Shown: in pieces, positions 38,079 to 46,483 of the stretch
How the letters are laid out: each line of letters begins with the position of its first letter
Numbering within the stretch: the stretch's first letter is position 1
NCBI RefSeq assembly: GCF_036014215.1
Contig: NZ_CP107921.1
Span: forward strand, 2,489,501-2,553,500
DNA length: 64,000 nt
Direction of reading: 5' to 3'
Origin: Streptomyces sp. NBC_00440
Lineage (GTDB): Bacteria > Actinomycetota > Actinomycetes > Streptomycetales > Streptomycetaceae
The notes under the pieces: generated by a model
Databases searched by the model: none
What the model saw: only the letters and a program-made list of their open reading frames with translations
What the model was told of the DNA's origin: nothing
Position numbers and translations under genes: made by a program

Positions 38079-39512
38079 ATGAGTGCTGCACCTCCTTCGC
38101 GGGTCGCTGACAGATCGCCCGGTGGCGATTCTCCCGACGGACTTCAGGCCGGCCTGAAGAACCGTCATCTCTCGATGATCGCCATCGGCGGTGTGATCGG
38201 CGCGGGGCTGTTCGTGGGCTCCGGGGCCGGGATCAACGCCGCGGGCCCCGGCATTCTGCTCTCGTACGCGCTGACCGGGCTGCTCGTCGTCCTGGTGATG
38301 CGGATGCTGGGCGAGATGGCCGCGGCGGATCCGGTCTCCGGTTCCTTCTCCACATACGCGGACCGGGCGCTCGGCCGGTGGGCCGGGTTCACCATCGGCT
38401 GGCTCTACTGGTTCTTCTGGGCCGTGGTCCTCGCCGTGGAAGCGACCGCGGCCGCTTCCATCCTCACCGGGTGGGTGCCCGCGATACCGCAGTGGGCGTG
38501 GGCGCTCCTGGTGATGCTGGTGCTGACCGGCACCAACCTGGTCTCGGTCGGCTCCTTCGGCGAATTCGAATTCTGGTTCGCCGGGATCAAGGTCGTCTCG
38601 ATCATTGCCTTCATCGTGATCGGGCTGCTCGCCGTGTTCGGCCTGCCGCCGGGCGGCGACCCGGCCGGGATGAGCAATCTGACCGGGCACGGCGGATTCC
38701 TGCCGAACGGGCCGGGCGCGATCCTCTCCGGGATGCTGCTGGTCGTCTTCTCCTTCATGGGCTCGGAGATCGTGACGCTGGCCGCCGCCGAGTCGCCCAA
38801 CCCGGTGCAGGCCGTCCGCAAGGCGGTCAACAGCGTGATCTGGCGGATCGCGCTGTTCTACATCGGCTCGATCTTCGTCATCGTCACGCTGCTGCCGTGG
38901 GACTCCAAGGCGGTCACGGCCAGTCCGTACGTGGCCGTGCTCGACTCGCTGGACATCCCCGGCGCCGGCACGATCATGGACATCGTGGTGCTGACCGCGG
39001 TGCTCTCCTGTCTCAACTCCGGTCTGTACACGGCCTCCAGGATGGCCTTCTCGCTCGGTCAGCGCGGTGACGCCCCGAAGGCGTTCGCCACGGTCAACCG
39101 GGGCGGCGTACCCGCCGTCGCGATCTGGGCGTCCGTCGCGTTCGGCTTTGTGGCGGTGTTCTTCAACTACATCGCCCAGGACACCGTCTTCCAGTTCCTG
39201 CTGAACTCGTCGGGCGCGGTGGCCCTCTTCGTCTGGCTGGTCATCTGCTTCTCGCAGCTGCGGATGCGCCGCAGGATCGAGCGGGAGAACCCGGAGCTGC
39301 TGACCGTACGGATGTGGCTGTACCCGTATCTGACCTGGGCGACGATCGCCCTGATCCTCTTCGTGGTCGGCTACATGCTGTACGACACCGACGGGCGCAA
39401 GCAGATGCTGCTCTCGGTGCTGGTGGGCGCGCTGGTGCTGGTGGTCGCGGTGGTGCGGGACCGGCGGCGGAAGACCGTCGCGGCGGCTGCCCCGGCCGCG
39501 GCCGACGGCTGA
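38079..39512 (+). CDS. Amino-acid permease, APC/AAT family (paralogue 1)
   Basis: The 477-residue protein has 12 predicted transmembrane segments and AAT-family signatures: LKNRHLSMIAIGGVIGAGLF, GSGAGINAAGPGILLSYAL and VVFSFMGSEIVTLAAAES. AAT transporters import amino acids (GABA, aromatic and others) with protons. The ATG at 38079 has AAGGA 9 nt upstream; a further upstream ATG is less likely. It is closely similar in order and motifs to the permease at 40483-41877, which lies beyond bioY. Codon use is ordinary, so a local duplication is more likely than import. Confidence 0.9.
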   Translation: MSAAPPSRVADRSPGGDSPDGLQAGLKNRHLSMIAIGGVIGAGLFVGSGAGINAAGPGILLSYALTGLLVVLVMRMLGEMAAADPVSGSFSTYADRALGRWAGFTIGWLYWFFWAVVLAVEATAAASILTGWVPAIPQWAWALLVMLVLTGTNLVSVGSFGEFEFWFAGIKVVSIIAFIVIGLLAVFGLPPGGDPAGMSNLTGHGGFLPNGPGAILSGMLLVVFSFMGSEIVTLAAAESPNPVQAVRKAVNSVIWRIALFYIGSIFVIVTLLPWDSKAVTASPYVAVLDSLDIPGAGTIMDIVVLTAVLSCLNSGLYTASRMAFSLGQRGDAPKAFATVNRGGVPAVAIWASVAFGFVAVFFNYIAQDTVFQFLLNSSGAVALFVWLVICFSQLRMRRRIERENPELLTVRMWLYPYLTWATIALILFVVGYMLYDTDGRKQMLLSVLVGALVLVVAVVRDRRRKTVAAAAPAAADG

Positions 39513-39532
39513 TCCGTACACGTCCGCAACCC

Positions 39533-39580
39533 ATGCGGGAGGGGCCGCACCCGGCGAACCGGGTGCGGCCCCTCCCGCAT
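39533..39580. terminator. Bidirectional terminator between permease 1 and bioY
   Basis: A perfect 22-bp stem starting ATGCGGGAGGGGCCGC with loop CGAA lies 20 nt after the permease and 22 nt beyond the bioY stop. Confidence 0.95.
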
Positions 39581-39602
39581 TTCTGTCCGTCGGTCGCGGG
39601 GA

Positions 39603-40187
39603 TCAGCCGCGGCGGCCCGCCAGCTTCCAGGCGCTCGGCAGCACGCCCATCGCGAGGGCCGCCTTCAGCGCGTCACCGATGAGGAACGGGACGAGACCGG
39701 CGGCGATGGCCGCGGAGGCCGAAAGGCCGGTGGTCAGCGCCAGGTACGGGACGCCGACCGCGTAGATGATCGCCGAGCCGAGCACCATGGTCCCCGCGGT
39801 GCGCAGCACGGACCGGTCGCCGCCGCGCCGGGCCAGCGCGCCGACCGCGGCCGATGCGAGCAGCATCCCCAGGACGTAGCCGAACGAGGCGCTGCCGGTG
39901 CCCGACGTGCCGCCGGCGAACCACGGCATACCCGCCATGCCCACCAGCGTGTACAGCGCGAGGGAGAGGAAGCCGCGGCGCGCGCCGAGCGCGGCGCCCA
40001 CCAGGAGCACCGCGAAGGTCTGTCCGGTGACCGGGACCGGGGAGCCGGGGATCGGCACGGCGATCTGCGCCGCGATGCCGGTGAGCGCGGCGCCGCCGAG
40101 CACGAGCGCGATGTCGCGCGTACGGGTGGCAGGCAGCAGGTCGGCGAGAACCGCTCCGGGGCGGGTGGTGGCGGCAGCAGTACTCAT
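39603..40187 (-). CDS. bioY: Biotin transporter substrate-binding S component BioY
   Basis: The 194-residue membrane protein has six transmembrane segments and the BioY signatures VPIPGSPVPVTGQTFAVLL and GFLSLALYTLVGMAGMPWF. It is the S component of an ECF transporter and needs EcfA/A'/T from elsewhere; none are adjacent. The 295-nt region upstream, shared with permease 2, has no clear biotin operator that I can recognise. The gene sits alone between two amino-acid permeases. Confidence 0.93.
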   Translation of the reverse strand: MSTAAATTRPGAVLADLLPATRTRDIALVLGGAALTGIAAQIAVPIPGSPVPVTGQTFAVLLVGAALGARRGFLSLALYTLVGMAGMPWFAGGTSGTGSASFGYVLGMLLASAAVGALARRGGDRSVLRTAGTMVLGSAIIYAVGVPYLALTTGLSASAAIAAGLVPFLIGDALKAALAMGVLPSAWKLAGRRG

Positions 40188-40482
40188 CGGGACTCCGCGG
40201 GTGAGGGCAGGTGGGGACAGGCTGACGTTAGCGCGGCGGCCCGGCCCGGATCACCATCAGCGGCCCACAAAGCGGAGGTTGGGGCTTTGGTTGGTTTCAT
40301 ACAAAGCGAGTGGTTCAACCATCTTCCCGCGTGATGCTCGTCACTGAAGGTCCGGGGCAGGTGCATCTCCGTTGCGGAACGGGTGGCCACTTGGGGACAC
40401 TGTGGGATCTCACCAAAACGGTCGGCCAGATCAGCTGGCCAAAACGTCCAGCGCCATCATCCAGAGCATCGCGAGCATTGAC

Positions 40483-41877
40483 ATGTCCGAACCACTCCAG
40501 GCGGAACCTCTCTCCGTCGGGCTGAAGCAGCGCCACCTGACCATGCTCGGCCTGGGCGGGGTGATCGGCGCCGGGCTCTTCGTGGGTTCGGGCGCGGGCA
40601 TCGCCGTGGCGGGCCCCGGCATCGTCGTCTCCTATCTGATCGCGGGCACACTCGCGATGCTGGTGATGCGGATGCTCGGCGAGATGTCGTCGGCGCTCCC
40701 CGCTTCCGGCTCCTTCTCAGTGCACGCGGAGCGGGCACTGGGGCGCTGGGCCGGGTTCACGGTCGGGTGGCTGTACTGGTTCCTGCTGGTGGTCGTCCTC
40801 GCGGTGGAGGCGACGGCCGCGGCCCAGATCGCCAACGGCTGGGTGCCCGGCATACCGCAGTGGACCTGGGTACTGGTCTTCATGGTGGTCTTCACCGTCG
40901 CCAACCTCGCGGCCGTGCGGAACTTCGGCGAGTTCGAGTTCTGGTTCGCGGCGCTGAAGATCGGCGCGATCGTCCTCTTCCTGGCGCTCGGACTGCTGGC
41001 GGTCTTCGGCGTGCTCCCGGACACCGACCCGGTCGGGCTGACCAACCTCACCCGGCAGGGCGGCTTCCTGCCGCACGGCTGGCACGGCGTCATCTCCGGC
41101 GTGCTCGCGGTCGTCTTCGCCTTCGGCGGTCTTGAGGTCGTGACGATCGCCGCGGCGGAGACGGAGAACCCGGTGCGCGCGGTCGGCCGGGCGGTGCGCA
41201 GCGCGGTGTTCCGGATCCTCTTCTTCTACGTGGGGTCGATGCTGGTCATCGTGACGGTGCTGCCCTGGAGCGCGCAGAAGGCGGGGCTCTCCCCCTATGT
41301 GACGGTGCTCGACTCGATCGGCGTGCCGTCCGCGGGAACCATCATGAACATCGTCGTGTTCGTGGCGATGCTCTCCGCGCTGAACGCCAACCTGTACGGC
41401 TCATCGCGGATGATCTTCTCGCTGGCCGAGCGGGGCGAGGCGCCGCGCGGGCTGCTCAAGGTCACCGGCAGCGTGCCGCGCCGGGCGGTCCTCGCCTCCG
41501 TCACCTTCGGCTTCGTGTCGGTCCTGCTCAATCTGAAGTGGCCCGACTCGGTCTTCCTCTACATGCTCAACGCGGTCGGCGCGGTGCTGCTGTTCGTCTG
41601 GGCCCTGATCGCGGCCTCCCAGCTGCGGCTGCGCCGCATGATCGAGCGGGACACCCCGGAGCTGCTGCAGCTGAGGATGTGGGGCTTCCCCTGGCTGACC
41701 TGGGTGACGCTGGCCGGTCTGGCCGCCGTCTTCGTCCTGATGCTGACCGATGCCACGGCGCGTCCGCAGCTGCTGTGGTCGCTGGGCGCGACGGCCGTGG
41801 TGCTGGTGGCGGCGGGCGTACGGGAGTTGAGCGCACGGCGGCGCGGGAGTGCACCGGCGGGCGTCGCCGGCAGCTGA
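40483..41877 (+). CDS. Amino-acid permease, APC/AAT family (paralogue 2)
   Basis: The 464-residue protein carries the same 12-segment layout and motifs as the gene at 38079: LKQRHLTMLGLGGVIGAGLF, GSGAGIAVAGPGIVVSYLI and VVFAFGGLEVVTIAAAET. It differs in the cytosolic ends. I chose the ATG at 40483 (MSEPLQAEPL) although only a weak GCGAG precedes it; an upstream frame extends to 40372. The substrate is unknown. It is followed by a strong terminator and a short tandem repeat before the sodF promoter. Confidence 0.88.
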   Translation: MSEPLQAEPLSVGLKQRHLTMLGLGGVIGAGLFVGSGAGIAVAGPGIVVSYLIAGTLAMLVMRMLGEMSSALPASGSFSVHAERALGRWAGFTVGWLYWFLLVVVLAVEATAAAQIANGWVPGIPQWTWVLVFMVVFTVANLAAVRNFGEFEFWFAALKIGAIVLFLALGLLAVFGVLPDTDPVGLTNLTRQGGFLPHGWHGVISGVLAVVFAFGGLEVVTIAAAETENPVRAVGRAVRSAVFRILFFYVGSMLVIVTVLPWSAQKAGLSPYVTVLDSIGVPSAGTIMNIVVFVAMLSALNANLYGSSRMIFSLAERGEAPRGLLKVTGSVPRRAVLASVTFGFVSVLLNLKWPDSVFLYMLNAVGAVLLFVWALIAASQLRLRRMIERDTPELLQLRMWGFPWLTWVTLAGLAAVFVLMLTDATARPQLLWSLGATAVVLVAAGVRELSARRRGSAPAGVAGS

Positions 41878-41890
41878 CGCGACAGAGGGA

Positions 41891-41930
41891 CCGGAAGGGC
41901 GGGCGCCGCACAGGGCGCCCGCCCTTCCGG
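41891..41930 (+). terminator. Terminator after permease 2
   Basis: A perfect 17-bp stem starting CCGGAAGGGCGGGCGCC, paired with GGCGCCCGCCCTTCCGG, lies 14 nt after the stop. Confidence 0.93.
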
Positions 41931-41986
41931 CTGTCCGCGCACGGCTGTCCACACTCGGCTGTCCGCGCATGGCAGTGCGCCCGCGT
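41929..41986. repeat. 14-nt tandem repeat array, three units plus one degenerate
   Basis: GGCTGTCCGCGCAC, GGCTGTCCACACTC and GGCTGTCCGCGCAT in tandem, followed by GGCAGTGCGCCCGCGT. It starts in the last two bases of the permease terminator, 52 nt after the permease stop and about 50 nt upstream of the sodF Nur box. Confidence 0.8.
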
Positions 41987-42039
41987 GGCCGTACGACGGC
42001 CCATCCCGCATAAATCATGCACCTGCTGCTAGCCTGCAC

Positions 42040-42056
42040 TTGCATAGAGGTTGCAA
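42040..42056 (+). promoter_or_regulatory. Nur (nickel-responsive Fur) operator of sodF
   Basis: TTGCAT-AGAGG-TTGCAA fits the Nur box tTGCaa-N5-ttGCAA in both half-sites apart from one base. It lies 26-42 nt upstream of the sodF ATG, where bound Ni-Nur would block transcription. This is the arrangement known in S. coelicolor, where nickel represses sodF and favours the nickel enzyme SodN. Confidence 0.88.
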
Positions 42057-42081
42057 TAAGCAGTCGGAGGGCTCGGACGAC

Positions 42082-42723
42082 ATGGCGACTTACACACTTC
42101 CTGAACTTCCGTACGACTACGCGGCGCTGGAACCGGTGATCAATCCCCAGATCATCGAGCTGCACCACGACAAGCACCACGCGGCGTATGTGAAGGGCGC
42201 GAACGACACGCTGGAGCAGCTGGCCGAGGCGCGCGACAAGGACCAGTGGGGTGCGGTGAACGGGCTGGAGAAGAACCTCGCGTTCCATCTCTCCGGCCAC
42301 ATCCTGCACAGCATCTACTGGCACAACATGACCGGTGACGGCGGCGGCGAGCCCCTCGACAAGGACGGCACCGGCGAGCTGGCCGGTGCGATCGCCGAGT
42401 CGTTCGGCTCCTTCGCCAAGTTCAAGGCCCAGCTGACCAAGGCCGCGGCGACCACCCAGGGTTCGGGCTGGGGCGTCCTCGCGTACGAGCCGGTCAGCGG
42501 GCGGCTCATCGTCGAGCAGATCTATGACCACCAGGGCAACGTCGGCCAGGGTTCGGTGCCTGTGCTCGTCTTCGACGCCTGGGAGCACGCCTTCTATCTG
42601 CAGTACAAGAACCAGAAGGTGGACTTCATCGAGGCGATGTGGAAGGTCGTCAACTGGCAGGACGTGGCGAAGCGTTACGCCGCGGCCAAGGAGCGCGCCG
42701 ACGTGCTGCTGCTCGCACCGTGA
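42082..42723 (+). CDS. sodF: Superoxide dismutase [Fe/Zn]
   Basis: The 213-residue protein starts [20 protein letters not shown]. It has the metal ligands His28 (ELHHDKHH), His76 (HILHSIYW), Asp165 and His169 (FDAWEHAFY). It converts superoxide to hydrogen peroxide and oxygen. Length and signature [13 protein letters not shown] are standard for the iron form of Streptomyces. GGAGG lies 11 nt upstream of the ATG. The Nur box just upstream predicts expression when nickel is scarce. Confidence 0.96.
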   Translation: MATYTLPELPYDYAALEPVINPQIIELHHDKHHAAYVKGANDTLEQLAEARDKDQWGAVNGLEKNLAFHLSGHILHSIYWHNMTGDGGGEPLDKDGTGELAGAIAESFGSFAKFKAQLTKAAATTQGSGWGVLAYEPVSGRLIVEQIYDHQGNVGQGSVPVLVFDAWEHAFYLQYKNQKVDFIEAMWKVVNWQDVAKRYAAAKERADVLLLAP

Positions 42724-42791
42724 CGGCGCGGTGCTCATGACGTCCTGCTCGTGATCGTCTTCTCAACCTTCACCTGCGGGCGGATGAAAAG

Positions 42792-42832
42792 CAGCCGGCC
42801 TCCGCGAGGACATGACTCGCGGAGGCCGGCTG
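42792..42832 (+). terminator. Terminator after sodF
   Basis: A perfect 17-bp stem starting CAGCCGGCCTCCGCGAG with a 7-nt loop lies 69 nt beyond the sodF stop. Confidence 0.92.
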
Positions 42833-42862
42833 TCGGCGTCGGTCGGCCCAGGACTCCGGCCG

Positions 42863-42922
42863 AAGGCTCAAGAAGGCGCAAGAAGACTCAACAGGCCTGA
42901 AGAAGGCCGAAGAAGGCTCAGT
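42863..42922. repeat. 10-nt tandem repeat array at the 3' end of the CPWAW gene
   Basis: Six 10-nt units: AAGGCTCAAG, AAGGCGCAAG, AAGACTCAAC, AGGCCTGAAG, AAGGCCGAAG and AAGGCTCAGT. The stop codon of the minus-strand gene (42918-42920) lies in the last unit, so the array is the start of that gene's 3' untranslated region. Confidence 0.75.
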
Positions 42923-43556
42923 CGAAGATCGGGCCCTGGGTACGGGTCCGCTTGATCTCGTAGAAGCCGGGGATCGAGGCGACCATCAGGGTGCCGTCCC
43001 AGAGCTTCGCCGCCTCGTCGCCCTTGGGCGCCGGGGTGACGACGGGGCCGAAGAACGCGATCTGCTCGCCGTCGGCGCCGGGGACCGCGATGACCGGGGT
43101 GCCGACCTCCTGGCCGACCATGTCGATGCCCTCGTGGTGGGAGGCGCGCAGCTCCGCCTCGTAGTCGAAGGGGCTCTGGTCCGCGTAATCGAGCAGTTCG
43201 GCGGGCAGCCCCACCTCGTCCAGCGCGGCCGCGATGGCCTCCCGGGTCGGGCCCTGGCCCTCGTTGTGGAAACGGGTGCCGAGCGCGGTGTACAGCTTGC
43301 CGACGATCTCATCGCCGTGCTTCTGCTGGGCGGCGATGACGACCCGCACCGGCGCCCAGGCCCTGACGGCCAGCATCTCGCGGTACTCGTCGGACAGCTC
43401 GTCGAGCCGGTCCTCGTTGAGGACGGCCAGGCTCATCACGTGCCAGCGGACCTCGACATCCCGGACCTTCTCGACCTCAAGCATCCAGCGGGACGTCATC
43501 CACGCCCAGGGGCACAGCGGATCGAACCAGAAGTCGACGGGGGTCTTCTCGGACAT
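42918..43556 (-). CDS. CPWAW thioredoxin-fold oxidoreductase (mycothiol-dependent nitroreductase/DsbA type)
   Basis: The 212-residue protein begins MSEKTPVDFWFDPLCPWAW with active-site cysteine C15-P-W-A-W. The rest fits the DsbA-like helical insertion fold (VVIAAQQKHGDEIVGKLYTAL, GTPVIAVPG). This group includes M. tuberculosis Rv2466c, a mycothiol-dependent reductase; one resolving cysteine is absent here, which suits the mycothiol mechanism. The start ATG has GAGGAG upstream. It lies next to sodF, so a role in redox defence is plausible. The 3' end overlaps a 10-nt repeat array. Confidence 0.88.
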   Translation of the reverse strand: MSEKTPVDFWFDPLCPWAWMTSRWMLEVEKVRDVEVRWHVMSLAVLNEDRLDELSDEYREMLAVRAWAPVRVVIAAQQKHGDEIVGKLYTALGTRFHNEGQGPTREAIAAALDEVGLPAELLDYADQSPFDYEAELRASHHEGIDMVGQEVGTPVIAVPGADGEQIAFFGPVVTPAPKGDEAAKLWDGTLMVASIPGFYEIKRTRTQGPIFD

Positions 43557-43709
43557 GTCTCTCCTCGGGATGCGCACTTCTCGACACTTCTCCACTGCGG
43601 CAACTCTTCTGCTGCAACACCCCCGGTCGGCCCCGCCATTCCCGGCTGCCTCCCCCGAGCGGCGCGTGGGAGGATTCGGACAACGGATCGTATACACGAA
43701 GGAGTGCCC

Positions 43710-46301
43710 GTGCCCGGTGAGAATCTGTCCCGCGACGAAGCCCGGAGGCGGGCCGAGCTCCTCTCTGTCGACGGGTACGCGGTCGCCCTCGATCTGCGCT
43801 CGGCGGTCGGGGACGGCCCGGGCGACGAGCCGCGCACCTTCCGCTCGGTGACGACCGTGCGGTTCCGCTCGGCCGAGGCGGGCGTCTCCACCTTCGCCGA
43901 TCTGATCGCTCCGTCGGTGACGTCGGTGAAGCTGAACGGGCGGGAGCTGGACCCGGCCGCCGTCTTCGACGGGTCCCGGATCGCGCTCGACGGGATCGCC
44001 ACCGAGAACGTCCTGGTCGTGGACGCGCAGTGCGCGTACAGCAGGACCGGCGAGGGCCTGCACCGCTTCGTCGACCCGGAGGACGGCGAGGTCTATCTGT
44101 ACACGCAGTACGAGCCCGCCGACTCGCGCCGGGTCTTCGCCAACTTCGAACAGCCCGACCTGAAGGCGCCCTACGAGTTCGAGGTGACCGCGCCCGACGG
44201 CTGGACGGTGTGGAGCAACGGCGTCGGCGAGCAGACCGACGGGGTGTGGAGCTTCGCCGAGACCAAACCGATCTCCACGTACATCACCGCGGTCGTCGCC
44301 GGCCCGTACCACCACATGACGGATGTCTACCGCCGGACCCTGGAGGACGGGACCGAGCTGGAGATCCCGCTCGGCGCGCTCTGCCGCAAGGGCCTTGCCA
44401 GGCACTTCGACGCCGATGACATCTTCCTGGTGACCAAGCAGGGTCTCGACTTCTTCCACGACCACTTCGACTACCCGTACCCCTTCGGCAAGTACGACCA
44501 GGCCTTCGTGCCCGAGTACAACCTCGGAGCGATGGAGAACCCGGGTCTGGTGACGTTCCGCGAGGAGTACATCTACCGGGGCAAGGTGACGCGTGCCGCG
44601 TACGAGCGCAGGGCCAACGTCATCCTGCACGAGATGGCCCACATGTGGTTCGGCGATCTCGTCACCATGGTCTGGTGGGACGACCTGTGGCTGAAGGAGT
44701 CCTTCGCGGACTTCATGGGCTCCTTCTCGATGGTGAACGCCACCCGTTTCACCGACGGCTGGATCACCTTCGCCAACAACCGCAAGGCCTGGGCGTACCG
44801 CGCCGACCAGCTGCCGTCCACCCATCCGGTCACGGCCGACATCCGTGACCTGGAGGACGCCAAGCTCAACTTCGACGGGATCACCTACGCCAAGGGCGCG
44901 TCGGTGCTCAAGCAGCTGGTCGCCTACGTCGGGCAGGACGCCTTCCTGGAGGGCGCCCGCCGCTACTTCAAGCGGAACGCGTACGGGAACACCCGCCTCG
45001 GCGATCTGCTGTCCGTACTGGAGGAGACCAGCGGCCGGGACATGGTGTCCTGGTCGCGCTCCTGGCTCCAGACGGCCGGGGTCAACTCGCTGACGCCCGC
45101 CATCGTCCACGACGCGGAGTGCCGCATCACGGAGCTGGCCGTGCTGCAGGACGCGGCCGACTCGCACCCCGAACTCCGGCCCCACCGGGTCGCTGTCGGG
45201 CTGTACCGGATCGAGGACGGGGCGCTGGTGCGGTACGCGCGCGCCGAGGCCGACGTGTCGGGCCCGCGTACGGTCGTGGCCGAACTGGCCGGTGCCGAGC
45301 GGCCCGATCTGGTGCTGGTCAACGACGACGACCTCACGTACTGCAAGATCCGCTTCGACGAGGGCTCCCTGGACACGCTCCGCGAGCATCTCGGCGACAT
45401 CACCGATCCGCTCGCGCGGGCGCTCTGCTGGTCGGCGCTGTGGAACCTGACCCGGGACGCGCTGATGCCGGCCCGGGACTTCATCGCGCTGGTGCTGCGG
45501 TTCGCGGGCCGCGAGTCGGACATCGGTGTGCTCCAGATGCTGCACGCCTGGGCGCGGAGCGCGCTGCTGCACTACGCGGCGCCCGACTGGCGCGAGGAGG
45601 GCGGGCAGCTGCTCGCCGAGGGCGCGCTGCGCGAACTGCGGCTGGCCGAGCCAGGCAGCGAGGCCCAGCTGACCTGGGCACGGTTCTTCGCGGCCACCGC
45701 GACGACGGGCACCGACTTCCAGCTGATCCAGGGGCTGCTCGACGGCACGGCGAAGGTCGACGGGCTCGATGTGGACCAGGAGCTGCGCTGGGAGCTGCTG
45801 GCCCCGCTCGCCTCGCACGGTGTCGCCGACGAGCAGGGCATCGCGGCGGAGCTGGCCCGCGACGACACGGCGTCCGGCAAGCGGCACGAGGTGCGCGCGC
45901 TGGCATCGCGCCCATCGGCGGAGGTCAAGGCCGAGGCCTGGCGGGCGCTCGTGGAGTCCGACACGCTCTCCAACGCGCTGGTGGAGGCGACGATCGGCGG
46001 GTTCGGGCAGGCGTCGCAGCGTGAGCTGACCGCCCCGTACGCGGCGAAGTACTTCGAGGTCATCGAGCGCATCTGGACCGAGCGTTCGATCCAGATCGGG
46101 ATGCTCGTCGTGCGGGGCCTCTTCCCCGGGCTGCAGGACAACCGGTCGACGCTGGACGCGACGGACGCCTGGCTGGAGGGGCACCAGGACGCGGCGCCCG
46201 CGCTGCGCCGGCTCGTCCTGGAGGCACGGGACGACCTGGCGCGTGCGCTGCGCGGCCAGGAGTGCGACGCCGGCGCGGGGTCCGCGGCCGCGGCCGTCTG
46301 A
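43710..46301 (+). CDS. pepN: Aminopeptidase N, M1 family (paralogue 1)
   Basis: The 863-residue protein starts at GTG (PGENLSRDEARRRAELL) with AAGGAG 5 nt upstream. It has the exopeptidase motif GAMEN near residue 274 and the zinc site HEMAHMWFGD (H307, E308, H311) with the third ligand E330 in LKESF. There is no signal peptide, so it is cytoplasmic and removes N-terminal residues from peptides. It is a full-length paralogue of the enzyme at 54606-57182, which shares the same start motif and layout. It lies divergent to the CPWAW gene. Confidence 0.93.
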   Translation: MPGENLSRDEARRRAELLSVDGYAVALDLRSAVGDGPGDEPRTFRSVTTVRFRSAEAGVSTFADLIAPSVTSVKLNGRELDPAAVFDGSRIALDGIATENVLVVDAQCAYSRTGEGLHRFVDPEDGEVYLYTQYEPADSRRVFANFEQPDLKAPYEFEVTAPDGWTVWSNGVGEQTDGVWSFAETKPISTYITAVVAGPYHHMTDVYRRTLEDGTELEIPLGALCRKGLARHFDADDIFLVTKQGLDFFHDHFDYPYPFGKYDQAFVPEYNLGAMENPGLVTFREEYIYRGKVTRAAYERRANVILHEMAHMWFGDLVTMVWWDDLWLKESFADFMGSFSMVNATRFTDGWITFANNRKAWAYRADQLPSTHPVTADIRDLEDAKLNFDGITYAKGASVLKQLVAYVGQDAFLEGARRYFKRNAYGNTRLGDLLSVLEETSGRDMVSWSRSWLQTAGVNSLTPAIVHDAECRITELAVLQDAADSHPELRPHRVAVGLYRIEDGALVRYARAEADVSGPRTVVAELAGAERPDLVLVNDDDLTYCKIRFDEGSLDTLREHLGDITDPLARALCWSALWNLTRDALMPARDFIALVLRFAGRESDIGVLQMLHAWARSALLHYAAPDWREEGGQLLAEGALRELRLAEPGSEAQLTWARFFAATATTGTDFQLIQGLLDGTAKVDGLDVDQELRWELLAPLASHGVADEQGIAAELARDDTASGKRHEVRALASRPSAEVKAEAWRALVESDTLSNALVEATIGGFGQASQRELTAPYAAKYFEVIERIWTERSIQIGMLVVRGLFPGLQDNRSTLDATDAWLEGHQDAAPALRRLVLEARDDLARALRGQECDAGAGSAAAAV

Positions 46302-46341
46302 GAGGCCGCACCGCGGTCTGAAAAGCAGTCGGCTGCTCCAT

Positions 46342-46383
46342 GAGCGGGCCGTCGCCCTGGGCCAATCGGGCGACGGCCTGCTC
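46342..46383 (+). terminator. Terminator after pepN paralogue 1
   Basis: The arms GAGCGGGCCGTCGCCC and GGGCGACGGCCTGCTC pair over 16 bp with one G-T pair and a 10-nt loop, 41 nt after the stop. Confidence 0.8.
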
Positions 46384-46483
46384 GGCCATCGAACGCGCTT
46401 ACTTTAGGACGGTGTTGTCCGGTTTTGCCGACAGTTGTGTAACAGGGGTTAGCGGGCGGCGGGACCATGGGCATCTCCGGTGC

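Noticed and set aside
40188..40482. Biotin-responsive operator in the bioY upstream region
   Set aside because: Short palindromes (TGGTTCAACCA) do not fit known biotin operator motifs that I can recall.
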